DNA of 64,000 nucleotides from VGTK01 sp046327915 (GTDB lineage: Bacteria > Desulfobacterota > Binatia > UBA12015): the NCBI GenBank assembly GCA_046327915.1, contig JAXLXO010000020.1, positions 81,067 to 145,066 on the forward strand, read 5' to 3'. The translations under genes and the position numbers were made by a program. Each line of letters opens with the position of its first letter. Positions within the stretch are counted from its first letter, which is position 1. A model generated the notes under the pieces. It was given only the letters and a program-made list of their open reading frames with translations. It ran no database searches and was not told the DNA's origin. Positions 35,816 through 44,223 of the stretch are shown here, in pieces.

Positions 35816-36868
35816 ATGGAATCGACTCCCGACCCGAACACCCCCTCCGAAGACGGCCCGGCCCCGCTTCGCATCGGCATCCTCGGCGCGGCGAAGATCA
35901 CGCCGATGGCGCTGGTGCGGCCCGCGCGGGCCGTGCCGGAGGTCGTCCTCGCCGGCGTCGCCGCGCGCGTCCCGCAGCGCGGCGGCGACTTCGCCATCAA
36001 GTATCGCATCGAGCGCGCCTACCCCTCGTACGAGGCGATGCTGAAGGCGAAGGACATCGACGCGATCTACAACCCGCTGCCGAACGGGCTGCACTGCGAG
36101 TGGACGATCCGCGCGCTCGAGGCCGGCAAGCACGTGCTCTGCGAGAAGCCGCTCGCGTCCAACACGGCCGAGGCCGAGCGCATGGCCGAAGCGGCGCAGC
36201 GCACCGGACGCGTCCTGATGGAGGCGTTCCACTGGCGCTACCATCCGCTCGCGGCGCGCATGATCCAGATCCTGCGCAGCGGCGAGCTCGGACGCCTGCG
36301 CGACATCGAGACGTCCTTCTGCGTCCCGTTCCCGTCACCCGGCAACATCCGCTTCGACTACGCGCTCGGCGGCGGCGCGACGATGGACACCGGCTGCTAT
36401 GCGATCAGCATGCTGCGCCACCTCGCGGGCACCGAGCCCGAGGTGCTGCGCGCCCACGCGCTGCTGATGAGCCCCGACGTCGACCGCTACATGGAAGCGG
36501 AGATGCGCTTCCCGGACGGCACCATGGGCCGCATGAGCTGCTCGCTGCTGTCGAGCGCGCTGTTCCGCGCCCGCGTGCACGTGCGCGGCGACCGCGGCGA
36601 GATGCGCGTGTTCAACCCGGTCGCGCCGCACATCTACCATCGCCTCACCGTGCGGACGGTCGAAGGCACGCGGCACGAGCGCGTCAACGGCGACGCGACC
36701 TACACGCACCAGTTGCGCGCGTTCGTCGACTGCGTGCGCAACGGCACGCCGATCCCGACCGGACCGGACGACGCGATCGCCAACATGCGCGTGATCGACG
36801 CCGTCTACGAGCACGCGGGGCTCCGCAAGCGCGGCGACGCGGCACCTCCCGCACGCGCCGCGTCCTGA
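35816..36868 (+). CDS. Gfo/Idh/MocA family NAD(P)-dependent oxidoreductase
   Basis: 350 residues. The Rossmann N-terminus RIGILGAAKITPMALV (about 18-33) is followed by YNPLPNGLHCEW and the family hallmark EKPLASNTAEAERM with the Lys-Pro couple, then a C-terminal substrate domain with the GGGATMDTGCYAISML block. It acts on a sugar, cyclitol or related alcohol; the substrate is unknown. It starts 12 bp after the acyl-CoA dehydrogenase stop, so it is probably co-transcribed. Confidence 0.9.
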   Translation: MESTPDPNTPSEDGPAPLRIGILGAAKITPMALVRPARAVPEVVLAGVAARVPQRGGDFAIKYRIERAYPSYEAMLKAKDIDAIYNPLPNGLHCEWTIRALEAGKHVLCEKPLASNTAEAERMAEAAQRTGRVLMEAFHWRYHPLAARMIQILRSGELGRLRDIETSFCVPFPSPGNIRFDYALGGGATMDTGCYAISMLRHLAGTEPEVLRAHALLMSPDVDRYMEAEMRFPDGTMGRMSCSLLSSALFRARVHVRGDRGEMRVFNPVAPHIYHRLTVRTVEGTRHERVNGDATYTHQLRAFVDCVRNGTPIPTGPDDAIANMRVIDAVYEHAGLRKRGDAAPPARAAS

Positions 36869-36923
36869 GCACAGGACTCCCGATCCCGTTGTCTCCGTCG
36901 CGCGGGGAGATCATGCTCGCGCG

Positions 36924-37352
36924 ATGGAGATCAACGGCATCGCGCACGTCTTCCTCACCGTCTCCGACTTCGCCGCCTGCCGTCCGTTCTACGTGCGGCT
37001 TCTGGGCTTCCTGGGCCTGACGCAGGTGATCGACGCGGAGCAGATGATCTACTTCGTCGGCGGACGCACCGCGGTCGGCGTCGTGCCCGCGGAGGAGCAG
37101 CACCGCGGCGAGCGCTTCGCGCAGTTCCGCAGCGGCCTGCACCACCTGTGCTTCCGCGCGCGCACGAAGGACGGCGTCGACGAGGTGCACCGCTTCCTCG
37201 TCGAGCACGGTGCCAGGATCGTGCACGCTCCCGAGGAAGGCCCGTGGGCGCCGGGCTACTACTCGGTGCTCTTCGAGGACCCGGACGGCATCCGGCTCGA
37301 GGTCAACTTCGTACCCGGCAAGGGCCTGCTCGCGGACGCGCCGGCGTCCTGA
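36924..37352 (+). CDS. VOC (glyoxalase/bleomycin-resistance) family protein
   Basis: 142 residues forming one vicinal-oxygen-chelate domain with paired beta-alpha-beta-beta-beta modules. Candidate metal ligands: His8 in GIAHVFLTVSDF, His73-His74 in SGLHHLCFRA, and Glu near the C-terminus in DPDGIRLEVNFVPG. Activities in the superfamily include lyase, dioxygenase and epimerase; methylmalonyl-CoA epimerase-like or glyoxalase-like roles are possible in this acyl-CoA context. Convergent with the AtuA-like gene, 31 bp between the stops. Confidence 0.85.
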   Translation: MEINGIAHVFLTVSDFAACRPFYVRLLGFLGLTQVIDAEQMIYFVGGRTAVGVVPAEEQHRGERFAQFRSGLHHLCFRARTKDGVDEVHRFLVEHGARIVHAPEEGPWAPGYYSVLFEDPDGIRLEVNFVPGKGLLADAPAS

Positions 37353-37383
37353 CTCCGCGCCGTCGGGCCGGCGGCGCCTCGAA

Positions 37384-39162
37384 TCAGCGCGGCAGCAGCG
37401 ACACCGGCAGGTCGACGAGCCGCGAGCGCAGGTACTCGCCGAGGCCCTTCGCCTGCGGATCGGCGCGCGTCGACGCGGCGACGCCGTCGCCGAGAAGTCC
37501 GACCACGACGAAGTTCAGCGACAGGATGTTCGGCAGCTCGTAGCGCCGCACCTCGAGCTTCGCGGCGTCGGGAACGAGCGCGCGGAAGCGCTCCGTGTCG
37601 AGGAAGCCGCGCAGCCACGCAAACGCCTCGGGGCTGCGCGCCCACACGCCGACGTTGGCGTTGCCGCCCTTGTCGCCGGAGCGCGCGCCGAACAGCGTGC
37701 CGAGCGGTCGCCGCTCGGTGGCGCCCGATGCGATCGCAGGCAGCCCGGGCGCATCGATCGCGAGGCTCGCGTCACCACCGGCGCCAGCCGGCGCGGCGAT
37801 CGGGATGCGCCGTCCGTCGTGCGTCACGACGACCTCGTCGATCCACGAGCGCGGCACCAGCGCCGGCCAGTAGACGCCGTACGGACTCTCGGGAGTCGGC
37901 GGCGTGGTCGCGAAGAATCCCGGATAGTTGCCCAGCGCCATCTCGACCGCGGCGTTGGTGAACGCGCGCCCGACCTTCGCCCCTTCCTGGTCCTTGACGG
38001 TGATGCGCAGCAGCGCCGTCGCCTCGTCGTTGCTCGGGGCGTCGGCCTTGTCGGTGCGGACGAGACGCACGTCGACGCTCGCGAAGCGCTCTTCTCCGCC
38101 CAGCTCCGCGAACAGTGCGCGGCGCACCAGCGCGGCCTTCTCCTCGACGTCGAGCCCGGTCAGCACGAACGTCATGCCGTTGCGGAAGCCGCCGAGGTAG
38201 TTGATGCACACCTTCGCGTCTCGCGGCGCCGGCTCGCCGCGCACGCCGGAGATGCGCACGCGGTCGGGCGCCTCCTGCTCGAGGCGGATGCTGTCGAAGC
38301 GCGCGACGACGTCGGGGTTCGCGTAGCGCGGACCGTCGATCTCGTAGAGCAGCTGCGCGGTCACGGTGCCGACGGTCACCGCACCACCGGTGCCCGGGTG
38401 CTTGGTGATCACCGAGCTGCCGTCGGCGGCGATCTCCGCGATCGGGAAACCCGGGTGCTCGAGGCCGGGGATCTCGCGGAAGAAGCTGTAGTTGCCGCCG
38501 GTCGCCTGCGGTCCGCACTCGATGACGTGTCCCGCGACCACCGCGCCCGCGAGCCGGTCGCGGTCGTCGTGCGTCCAGCCGAAGTGGAAAGCTGCCGGGC
38601 CGACCACGAGCGACGCGTCGGTGACGCGCGGACAGACCACGACGTCGGCATCGCTCTCGAGCGCCGCGACGATGCCCCATGCGCCGAGGTACGCGTTCGC
38701 CGTGACCGGCGACACGCCGGCCTCGGCGAGCGTGCGTCCCGTCTCGAGGTGCGCCAACGCGACGCCGCTCGCCTGCATCTCGCCGAGCTTCGGCAGCAGG
38801 TCGTCCCCTTCGACGTGCGCGACCTTCGCCGCGACGCCGAGCTTGCCGGCGAGCGCGCGAAGCCGGTCCGCGAGACCGGCGGGATTGAGCCCGCCCGCGT
38901 TCACCACGATGCGCACGCCGCGCTCGACCGCGAGCCCGAGCACGCCCTCCATCTGCCGGAGAAACGTGGACGCGAAGCCCGCCGTCGGGTCCTTCGCGCG
39001 TGCCTTCCACAGGATGAGCATCGTCAGCTCGGCCAGGTAGTCGCCCGTCAAGTAGTCGATCGGGCCGCCCTCGAGCATCTCGCGCGCCGCCGCGAGGCGG
39101 TCGCCGAAGAAGCCGCTGCAGTTGGCGATACGAACCGGGCCTTCTCCGCGAGCGCGGGTCAT
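37384..39162 (-). CDS. AtuA-like protein (DUF1446, acyclic terpene utilisation family)
   Basis: 592 residues. The conserved N-terminus VRIANCSGFFGDRLAAAREML and GGPIDYLTGDYLAELTM is the AtuA/DUF1446 signature. It continues with VVNAGGLNPAG, VCPRVTDASLVVGPAAFHFGW, GNYSFFREIPG and the C-terminal GTLFGARSGDKGGNANVGVW. In Pseudomonas, AtuA belongs to the citronellol/geraniol cluster, and its biochemical step is not clear to me. Here it ends an operon with a biotin carboxylase pair and enoyl-CoA hydratase, as in atu and related leucine-type clusters. It starts 10 bp after the hydratase stop. Confidence 0.85.
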   Translation of the reverse strand: MTRARGEGPVRIANCSGFFGDRLAAAREMLEGGPIDYLTGDYLAELTMLILWKARAKDPTAGFASTFLRQMEGVLGLAVERGVRIVVNAGGLNPAGLADRLRALAGKLGVAAKVAHVEGDDLLPKLGEMQASGVALAHLETGRTLAEAGVSPVTANAYLGAWGIVAALESDADVVVCPRVTDASLVVGPAAFHFGWTHDDRDRLAGAVVAGHVIECGPQATGGNYSFFREIPGLEHPGFPIAEIAADGSSVITKHPGTGGAVTVGTVTAQLLYEIDGPRYANPDVVARFDSIRLEQEAPDRVRISGVRGEPAPRDAKVCINYLGGFRNGMTFVLTGLDVEEKAALVRRALFAELGGEERFASVDVRLVRTDKADAPSNDEATALLRITVKDQEGAKVGRAFTNAAVEMALGNYPGFFATTPPTPESPYGVYWPALVPRSWIDEVVVTHDGRRIPIAAPAGAGGDASLAIDAPGLPAIASGATERRPLGTLFGARSGDKGGNANVGVWARSPEAFAWLRGFLDTERFRALVPDAAKLEVRRYELPNILSLNFVVVGLLGDGVAASTRADPQAKGLGEYLRSRLVDLPVSLLPR

Positions 39163-39172
39163 GCGGGAATCC

Positions 39173-39937
39173 TCAGCGTCCGGTCCAGCGCGGCGGACGC
39201 TTCTCGCGGAACGCGCGCGGACCTTCCTGCGCGTCCTGGCTCTTGTAGACCGGCTCGAAGAGGCGGTCGCCCTCCGCGAGGCCCTCCGTCCAGCCGAGCG
39301 ACGCCGACGCGTACACCAGCGCCTTCGACGCGCGCACCGACAGCGGCGCGTTGTTCGCGATACGGAGCGCCATCTCCTGCGTCGCGGCGCGCAGCTCCGC
39401 CGCGGGCACGACGCGGTTCACGAGTCCGACCTCCTGCGCGCGCCGCGCGTCGATCGTGTCCGCGGTCATCAGCAGCTCGAGCGCCACGCGCGGCGGGATC
39501 AGCCACGGCAGCGGGGCGGCCCACGGGGCACCGCGGCCCCAGCGCGCCTCGGTGATGCCGAAGCGCGCGTGCTCGGCGGCGACGCACAGGTCGCACATCT
39601 GCGCGAGCAGGAAGCCGCCCGCCAGCGCCGCGCCGTTGACGGCCGCGATCACCGGCTTCGGCATGTCGATGTTGCGTCCGAGGTAGGGCGCGTAGTCGGG
39701 CGGCGGCACCTCGAGCTTCAGCTCCGCCATCTCCTTCAGGTCGCCGCCGGCGCAGAACACGTCGTCGCCGGCGCCGGTGATCACGAGCACCGCGCTCGAC
39801 TCGTCGGCCGCGAAGCGGCGCAGGCCGTCCCACAGGCCCTGGCGCACGGCGTGATTGAGCGCGTTCCGCGCCTCGGGCCGGTTGATCGTGATCCACGTCA
39901 CCGGACCATCGTTCTCGTACAGCACCGCCTCAGCCAT
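39173..39937 (-). CDS. Enoyl-CoA hydratase/isomerase (crotonase) family protein
   Basis: 254 residues. Crotonase fold with the oxyanion-hole segments CAGGDLKEMAELK and AAVNGAALAGGFLLAQMCDL, then FGITEARWGRGAPWAAP where the second catalytic Glu is expected. By position it corresponds to AtuE/LiuC, the hydratase acting after the biotin carboxylase (3-methylglutaconyl-CoA or isohexenyl-glutaconyl-CoA). Its start overlaps the carboxylase alpha stop by 8 bp. The exact substrate cannot be read from sequence. Confidence 0.9.
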   Translation of the reverse strand: MAEAVLYENDGPVTWITINRPEARNALNHAVRQGLWDGLRRFAADESSAVLVITGAGDDVFCAGGDLKEMAELKLEVPPPDYAPYLGRNIDMPKPVIAAVNGAALAGGFLLAQMCDLCVAAEHARFGITEARWGRGAPWAAPLPWLIPPRVALELLMTADTIDARRAQEVGLVNRVVPAAELRAATQEMALRIANNAPLSVRASKALVYASASLGWTEGLAEGDRLFEPVYKSQDAQEGPRAFREKRPPRWTGR

Positions 39938-41966
39938 CGTTCTCCCCCGAACCCTCTTCCGCCGCGAGCACGATCAGCGGCGTGCCCGCGGCGACGTTGT
40001 CGCCCGCCGCGACGTGGACCGCGGCCACGGTTCCCGCGACCGGCGCCGTGATGCGATGCTCCATCTTCATCGCCTCGAGCACCAGCAGCTCGTCCTTCGC
40101 CGCGACCACGTCGCCGACCGCGACGTTGACGCGCAGCACGATGCCCGGCATCGGCGCGACCAGCGAGCCCGGCGCGAGCTCGACCTCGCCGCTCGGATGG
40201 CGCGGCAGCTCGCGAAACGCGGCGTTGCCGGCGGCGCCGTCGACGAAGATCACGTCTTCCGCTCTCTCCACGTCGAAGCGTCGCACGACGGACGCGGTCT
40301 CCAGCACCACGCGCGACGGCGTCGCCTCGCGCAGCGCGATCCCCTCGACGCGCTCGCCGTCGACCGACACCTCGAGCCCGCCGCGCACGATCCGGTACGC
40401 GACCGCGTACGTGCGCTCGTCGGTCGCGAGCTCCACGCGCATCGGCACCGCCGCGACGTTGCGCCAGCCCGACGGGATCGTCCGCAGCACGCGCGCGTCG
40501 GCGCGGTGCGCGGCCTGTCCCGCGAGCGCCGCCGCGATGGCGAGGATGCGCTCTCCCGCCGCGTCGCGCGCGGCCGCCGCGAGGCTCGCCGGCGAGTGCC
40601 GCTCGAGGAAGTGCGTGTCGGTGGCGCCGGACAGGAACTCCTCGTGCTCGAGAATCCCGACGAGCAGATCGCGATTGTTCCCGACCCCGTGCAGGCGCAT
40701 GCGGCGCAGCGCGCGCGCGAGCACGCGCGCCGCTTCCGTGCGCGTCGGCGCGTGGGCAATGACCTTGCCGAGCATCGGGTCGTAGTGCACGCCGACGACG
40801 GAGCCGTCGGCGACACCCGCGTCGACGCGCAGTCCGGGCTGCTCGTCGAAGCGCAGCCGGTGCACCGTGCCGGTCGCCGGGCGGAGGCCGTCCTCGCTCG
40901 CGACCTCGGCGTAGAGCCGGACCTCTATGGCGTGCCCGTCGCGGCGCGGCGCGAGCGCCGCCGCGGGCAGCGCACGCCCCTCCGCGACCTCGATCTGCAG
41001 ACGCACGAGATCGAGCCCCGTGACGCACTCGGTGACCGGGTGCTCGACCTGAAGCCGCGTGTTGACCTCGAGGAAGAAGAAGCGGCTGTCCGGCGCCAGC
41101 AGGAACTCGACGGTCCCGGCGCCGCGATAGCCGATCTCGCGCGCGAGCCGCACCGCCGCCTCGCCCATGCGCGCCCGCAGCTCGTCGTCGAGCGCCGTCG
41201 ACGGCGCCTCCTCGACGATCTTCTGGTAGCGGCGCTGGATCGAGCACTCGCGCTCGAAGAGGTGCACGACGTTGCCGTGCGCGTCGGCGAAGATCTGGAT
41301 CTCGACGTGGCGCGGCGACTCGACGTACGGCTCGAGGAACACCGTGTCGTCGCCGAAGGCACTGCCGGCCTCGCGGCGCGCGCTCGCGAGCGACTCGTCG
41401 AGCTCGGCGCGCGAGCGCACGATGCGCATGCCGCGTCCGCCGCCGCCGGCCGACGCCTTGACGAGCAGCGGCAGGCCGAGCTCGCGCACCGCCGCGTCGA
41501 GCGTCGCGGACGTCGCGACGCGCACCTCGCGCGTCGCGAGCTGCGGCACGTCGCAGCGCTGGGCCACGCGCTTCGCCTCGAGCTTCGATCCCATCGACGC
41601 GATCGCGTCCGCGGGTGGTCCGACGAAGGTGATGCCGGCCTCCTCGCAGGCACGCGCGAAGCGCGCGTCCTCGGACAGGAAGCCGTAGCCGGGGTGAACC
41701 GCGTCGGCACCGGTCGCGCGCGCGGCGGCGACGATGGCGTCCGCGCGGAGATACGACTCCGCGGGTGTCGCGCCGCCGAGCGAGACCGCCTCGTCCGCCT
41801 CGACGACGAACGGCTCGTTGCGATCGGGATCGGAGAAAACAGCGACGGTGGAGATGCCCATCGCGCGGCAGGTGCGCATCACGCGGCGCGCGATCTCGCC
41901 GCGGTTCGCGACCAGCAGCTTGCGGATCGGCTTCGGGGAATTGGTCGTCGACACGCGCGCGCTCAC
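39930..41966 (-). CDS. Acyl-CoA carboxylase biotin-carboxylase/BCCP (alpha) subunit
   Basis: 678 residues. A biotin carboxylase domain (about 13-460: LLVANRGEIARRVMRTCRAM, ATP-grasp KASAGGGGRGMRIV, ECSIQRRYQKIVEEAPS, FLEVNTRLQVEHPVTE) and a linker precede a C-terminal biotinyl domain with the biotin-accepting lysine in LEAMKMEH (Lys634). It carboxylates biotin with bicarbonate and ATP. The GTG start overlaps the beta-subunit stop (GTGA), so expression of the two subunits is coupled. Domain order is that of methylcrotonyl-CoA or geranyl-CoA carboxylase alpha. Codons upstream of 41966 stay open but are out of phase with the beta gene. Confidence 0.93.
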   Translation of the reverse strand: MSARVSTTNSPKPIRKLLVANRGEIARRVMRTCRAMGISTVAVFSDPDRNEPFVVEADEAVSLGGATPAESYLRADAIVAAARATGADAVHPGYGFLSEDARFARACEEAGITFVGPPADAIASMGSKLEAKRVAQRCDVPQLATREVRVATSATLDAAVRELGLPLLVKASAGGGGRGMRIVRSRAELDESLASARREAGSAFGDDTVFLEPYVESPRHVEIQIFADAHGNVVHLFERECSIQRRYQKIVEEAPSTALDDELRARMGEAAVRLAREIGYRGAGTVEFLLAPDSRFFFLEVNTRLQVEHPVTECVTGLDLVRLQIEVAEGRALPAAALAPRRDGHAIEVRLYAEVASEDGLRPATGTVHRLRFDEQPGLRVDAGVADGSVVGVHYDPMLGKVIAHAPTRTEAARVLARALRRMRLHGVGNNRDLLVGILEHEEFLSGATDTHFLERHSPASLAAAARDAAGERILAIAAALAGQAAHRADARVLRTIPSGWRNVAAVPMRVELATDERTYAVAYRIVRGGLEVSVDGERVEGIALREATPSRVVLETASVVRRFDVERAEDVIFVDGAAGNAAFRELPRHPSGEVELAPGSLVAPMPGIVLRVNVAVGDVVAAKDELLVLEAMKMEHRITAPVAGTVAAVHVAAGDNVAAGTPLIVLAAEEGSGENDG

Positions 41967-43561
41967 ATCCGGAAGACGCCGAAGCCGCTCGTTCCGCGGA
42001 CCTCGGCCGAGTGGCACGCCGACAGCGCGATGCCGAGCACCGTGCGGCTGTCGCGCGGGTCGATGATGCCGTCGTCGTAGAGGCGCGCCGAGTTGAAGGG
42101 TGCCAGCGACTCGCGCTCGATCTGGTCCTCGACGATCTTGCGCAGCGCCGCGTCCTTCTCGTCGTCCACCGTCTGGCCCGCGGCCTCGGCCGCCTGCCGC
42201 GCGACGATCGACAGCACGCCGGCGAGCTGCGCCGGACCCATCACCGCGGTCTTGCTGTTCGGCCACGTGAAGAGGAAGCGCGGGTCGTAGGCGCGGCCGC
42301 ACATGCCGTAGTTGCCGGCGCCGTAGCTCGAGCCCATGACCAGCGTCAGGTGCGGCACGCCGCTGTTCGACACGGCGTTGATCATCTTCGAGCCGTCCTT
42401 GATGATGCCGCGCTGCTCGTAGGCCTTGCCCACCATGTAGCCCGTCGTGTTCTGCAGGAACACCAGCGGTACGTCGCTGCGGTTCGCGAGCTGGATGAAC
42501 TGCGACGCCTTCTCGGCCTCCTCGGAGAACAGGATGCCGACGTTGTTCGCGAGGATGCCGACCGGGAAGCCGTGGATCGACGCCCAGCCGGTGACGAGGT
42601 TCGCGCCGTAGAGCGGCTTGAACTCGTCGAAGCGGCTGCCGTCGACGAGACGCGCGATGACCTCGCGCGCGTCGATCGGCTGACGGAGATCGAGCGACGC
42701 GAGGCCGAGCAGATCGTCCGCGTCGTACAGCGGATCGTCGGCGCGCTCCGTGGGCCCCGGTCCGTGCTTCCGCCAGTTGAGGCGCGCGACGACGTCGCGG
42801 CCGATGCGCAGGCAGTCGCGCTCGTCGAGCGCGAGGTGATCGGCGACGCCGGACACGCGCGCGTGCATCTCCGCGCCGCCGAGCTCCTCGTCGTCGGCGA
42901 CCTCGCCGGTCGCCATCTTCACCAGCGGCGGTCCGCCGAGGAAGACCTTGGCCTGGCCCTTCACCAGCACCGTGTAGTCGCAGAGGCCCGGCAGGTACGC
43001 GCCGCCCGCGGTCGCGTTGCCGAACACCAGGGCGATCGTCGGGATGCCGAGTGCCGACAGCTGCGTCAGGTTGCGGAACGTGGCGCCGCCCGGAACGAAG
43101 ATCTCCGACTGCCGCGGCAGGTCGGCGCCGCCGGACTCGACGAGGTTGACCAGCGGCAGCCGGTTCTCGCGCGCGATGTCCATCGCGCGCAACGCCTTCT
43201 TGAGCCCGAACGGATTGGTGGCGCCGCCGCGGACCGTCGGGTCGTGCGCGATCACCACGCACTCGACGTCCGAGACGACGCCGATGCCGGTCACGACGCT
43301 CGCGCCGACGACGTAGTCCGTGCCGCTCGCGGCGAGCGGCGACAGCTCGAGGAACGGTGCGTCACGATCGAGCAGCAGCTCGACGCGCTCGCGCGGCAGC
43401 AGCTTGCCGCGCTCGTGGTGCCGCTTCAGGTACTTCGCGCCGCCGCCCGCACAGGCGAGCGCGATCTGCTCGTCGAGCTCGGCGAGCTTCGCGAGCATTC
43501 CCTCGCGGTTCTGACGGAACGCGTCGGAGCCGCGGTCGACGCGCGTGGGCAGGATCGCCAT
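41963..43561 (-). CDS. Acyl-CoA carboxylase carboxyltransferase (beta) subunit
   Basis: 532 residues, the size of methylcrotonyl-CoA and geranyl-CoA carboxylase beta subunits. Two crotonase-like carboxyltransferase halves: CVVIAHDPTVRGGATNPFGLKK, LVESGGADLPRQSEIF, FGNATAGGAYLPGLCDY, then GFPVGILANNVGILFSEEAEK, LVFLQNTTGYMVGKAYEQ, MGSSYGAGNYGMCGRAYDPR. It transfers the carboxyl group to a branched 2-enoyl-CoA. The genes beside it (hydratase, AtuA-like) fit leucine/isovalerate or acyclic-terpene breakdown; I cannot choose between these by eye. An inverted repeat (43562-43589) abuts its start codon. Confidence 0.92.
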   Translation of the reverse strand: MAILPTRVDRGSDAFRQNREGMLAKLAELDEQIALACAGGGAKYLKRHHERGKLLPRERVELLLDRDAPFLELSPLAASGTDYVVGASVVTGIGVVSDVECVVIAHDPTVRGGATNPFGLKKALRAMDIARENRLPLVNLVESGGADLPRQSEIFVPGGATFRNLTQLSALGIPTIALVFGNATAGGAYLPGLCDYTVLVKGQAKVFLGGPPLVKMATGEVADDEELGGAEMHARVSGVADHLALDERDCLRIGRDVVARLNWRKHGPGPTERADDPLYDADDLLGLASLDLRQPIDAREVIARLVDGSRFDEFKPLYGANLVTGWASIHGFPVGILANNVGILFSEEAEKASQFIQLANRSDVPLVFLQNTTGYMVGKAYEQRGIIKDGSKMINAVSNSGVPHLTLVMGSSYGAGNYGMCGRAYDPRFLFTWPNSKTAVMGPAQLAGVLSIVARQAAEAAGQTVDDEKDAALRKIVEDQIERESLAPFNSARLYDDGIIDPRDSRTVLGIALSACHSAEVRGTSGFGVFRM

Positions 43562-43589
43562 GGCCCTCGCTCATAACGAGACGAGGGCC
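43562..43589 (-). promoter_or_regulatory. Inverted repeat abutting the carboxylase start codon
   Basis: An 8-bp perfect stem (43562-43569 with 43582-43589), 12-base loop, lies between the bacterioferritin stop and the ATG at 43561. The stem includes the only purine-rich stretch that could be the ribosome site, so it could act as the bacterioferritin terminator or modulate carboxylase translation. Confidence 0.35.
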
Positions 43590-43615
43590 CGCAGGCGAGC
43601 GGACGTCGGACCTTC

Positions 43616-44086
43616 CTACTCGTGGATCTGCTGCGCGAGGTACATCTTCTCGCCCAGCTGCTCGATCAGCGTGAGCTGCGCCTCGAGCCAGTCGATGTGC
43701 TCCTCCTCGGACTCGAGCATCTCGTCGAGCAGGTCGCGCGTGCCGTTGTCGCCGAGCTCGACCGTCAGCGCGATCGCCTGGTTGAACTTCTTCTGCGCGT
43801 CGTACTCGAGCGCCAGGTCGAGGCGGAACTGCTCGGCCGGGGTCTCGCCGACCGCGACCTTGTTCATGCGCTGCATGTTGGGGATGCCGCCGAGGAAGAG
43901 GATGCGCTCGATGATGTCGTCGGCGTGCTTCATCTCGCCGATCGACTCCTCCTTGTTCTTCTTCGCCAGCCGCTGGTAGCCCCAGTTGGCGCACATCTTG
44001 TAGTGGATGAAGTACTGGTTGATGCCGGTGAGCTCGCCGGTGAGCAGCTCGTTCAGCGCGTCGATGATCTTCTTGTTGCCCTTCAC
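43616..44086 (-). CDS. bfr: Bacterioferritin
   Basis: 156 residues from a GTG start with an AAGGAG ribosome site 9 bases upstream. All ferroxidase-centre ligands are in the E. coli Bfr positions: Glu18, Glu51, His54, Glu94, Glu127 and His130. The haem-ligand Met52 is present too. It assembles into a 24-subunit iron-storage shell in the cytosol. It is alone, with no adjacent Bfd-like ferredoxin visible. The adjacent intergenic DNA (44087-44219) carries two inverted repeats; no clear Fur box is seen. Confidence 0.96.
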   Translation of the reverse strand: MKGNKKIIDALNELLTGELTGINQYFIHYKMCANWGYQRLAKKNKEESIGEMKHADDIIERILFLGGIPNMQRMNKVAVGETPAEQFRLDLALEYDAQKKFNQAIALTVELGDNGTRDLLDEMLESEEEHIDWLEAQLTLIEQLGEKMYLAQQIHE

Positions 44087-44200
44087 GGCGTGAATCTCCT
44101 TCCGACTCCCCGGGACCGGGAGCGTCCTCCTCCGCGACGAGGCCACAGCTACCACAGGGCCGCGCCGGGCGGAACCCCGGCGCGTCAAGATCCAAGTTTC

Positions 44201-44223
44201 GTGAAATCGACTTTCGATTTCAC
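44201..44223 (-). terminator. AT-rich perfect hairpin at the GST stop codon
   Basis: A perfect 10-bp inverted repeat with a 3-base loop (44201-44210 with 44214-44223) overlaps the GST stop codon (44220-44222). It is strikingly AT-rich for this genome. A second, GC-rich inverted repeat follows at about 44163-44184. It could be the GST terminator or an operator in front of bfr; there is no T-tract. Confidence 0.45.

Noticed and set aside
41967..43262. Continuation of the biotin carboxylase frame upstream to give a 1110-residue protein
   Set aside because: Out of phase with the carboxyltransferase gene, whose motifs are complete; the GTGA overlap at 41963-41966 marks the real start.
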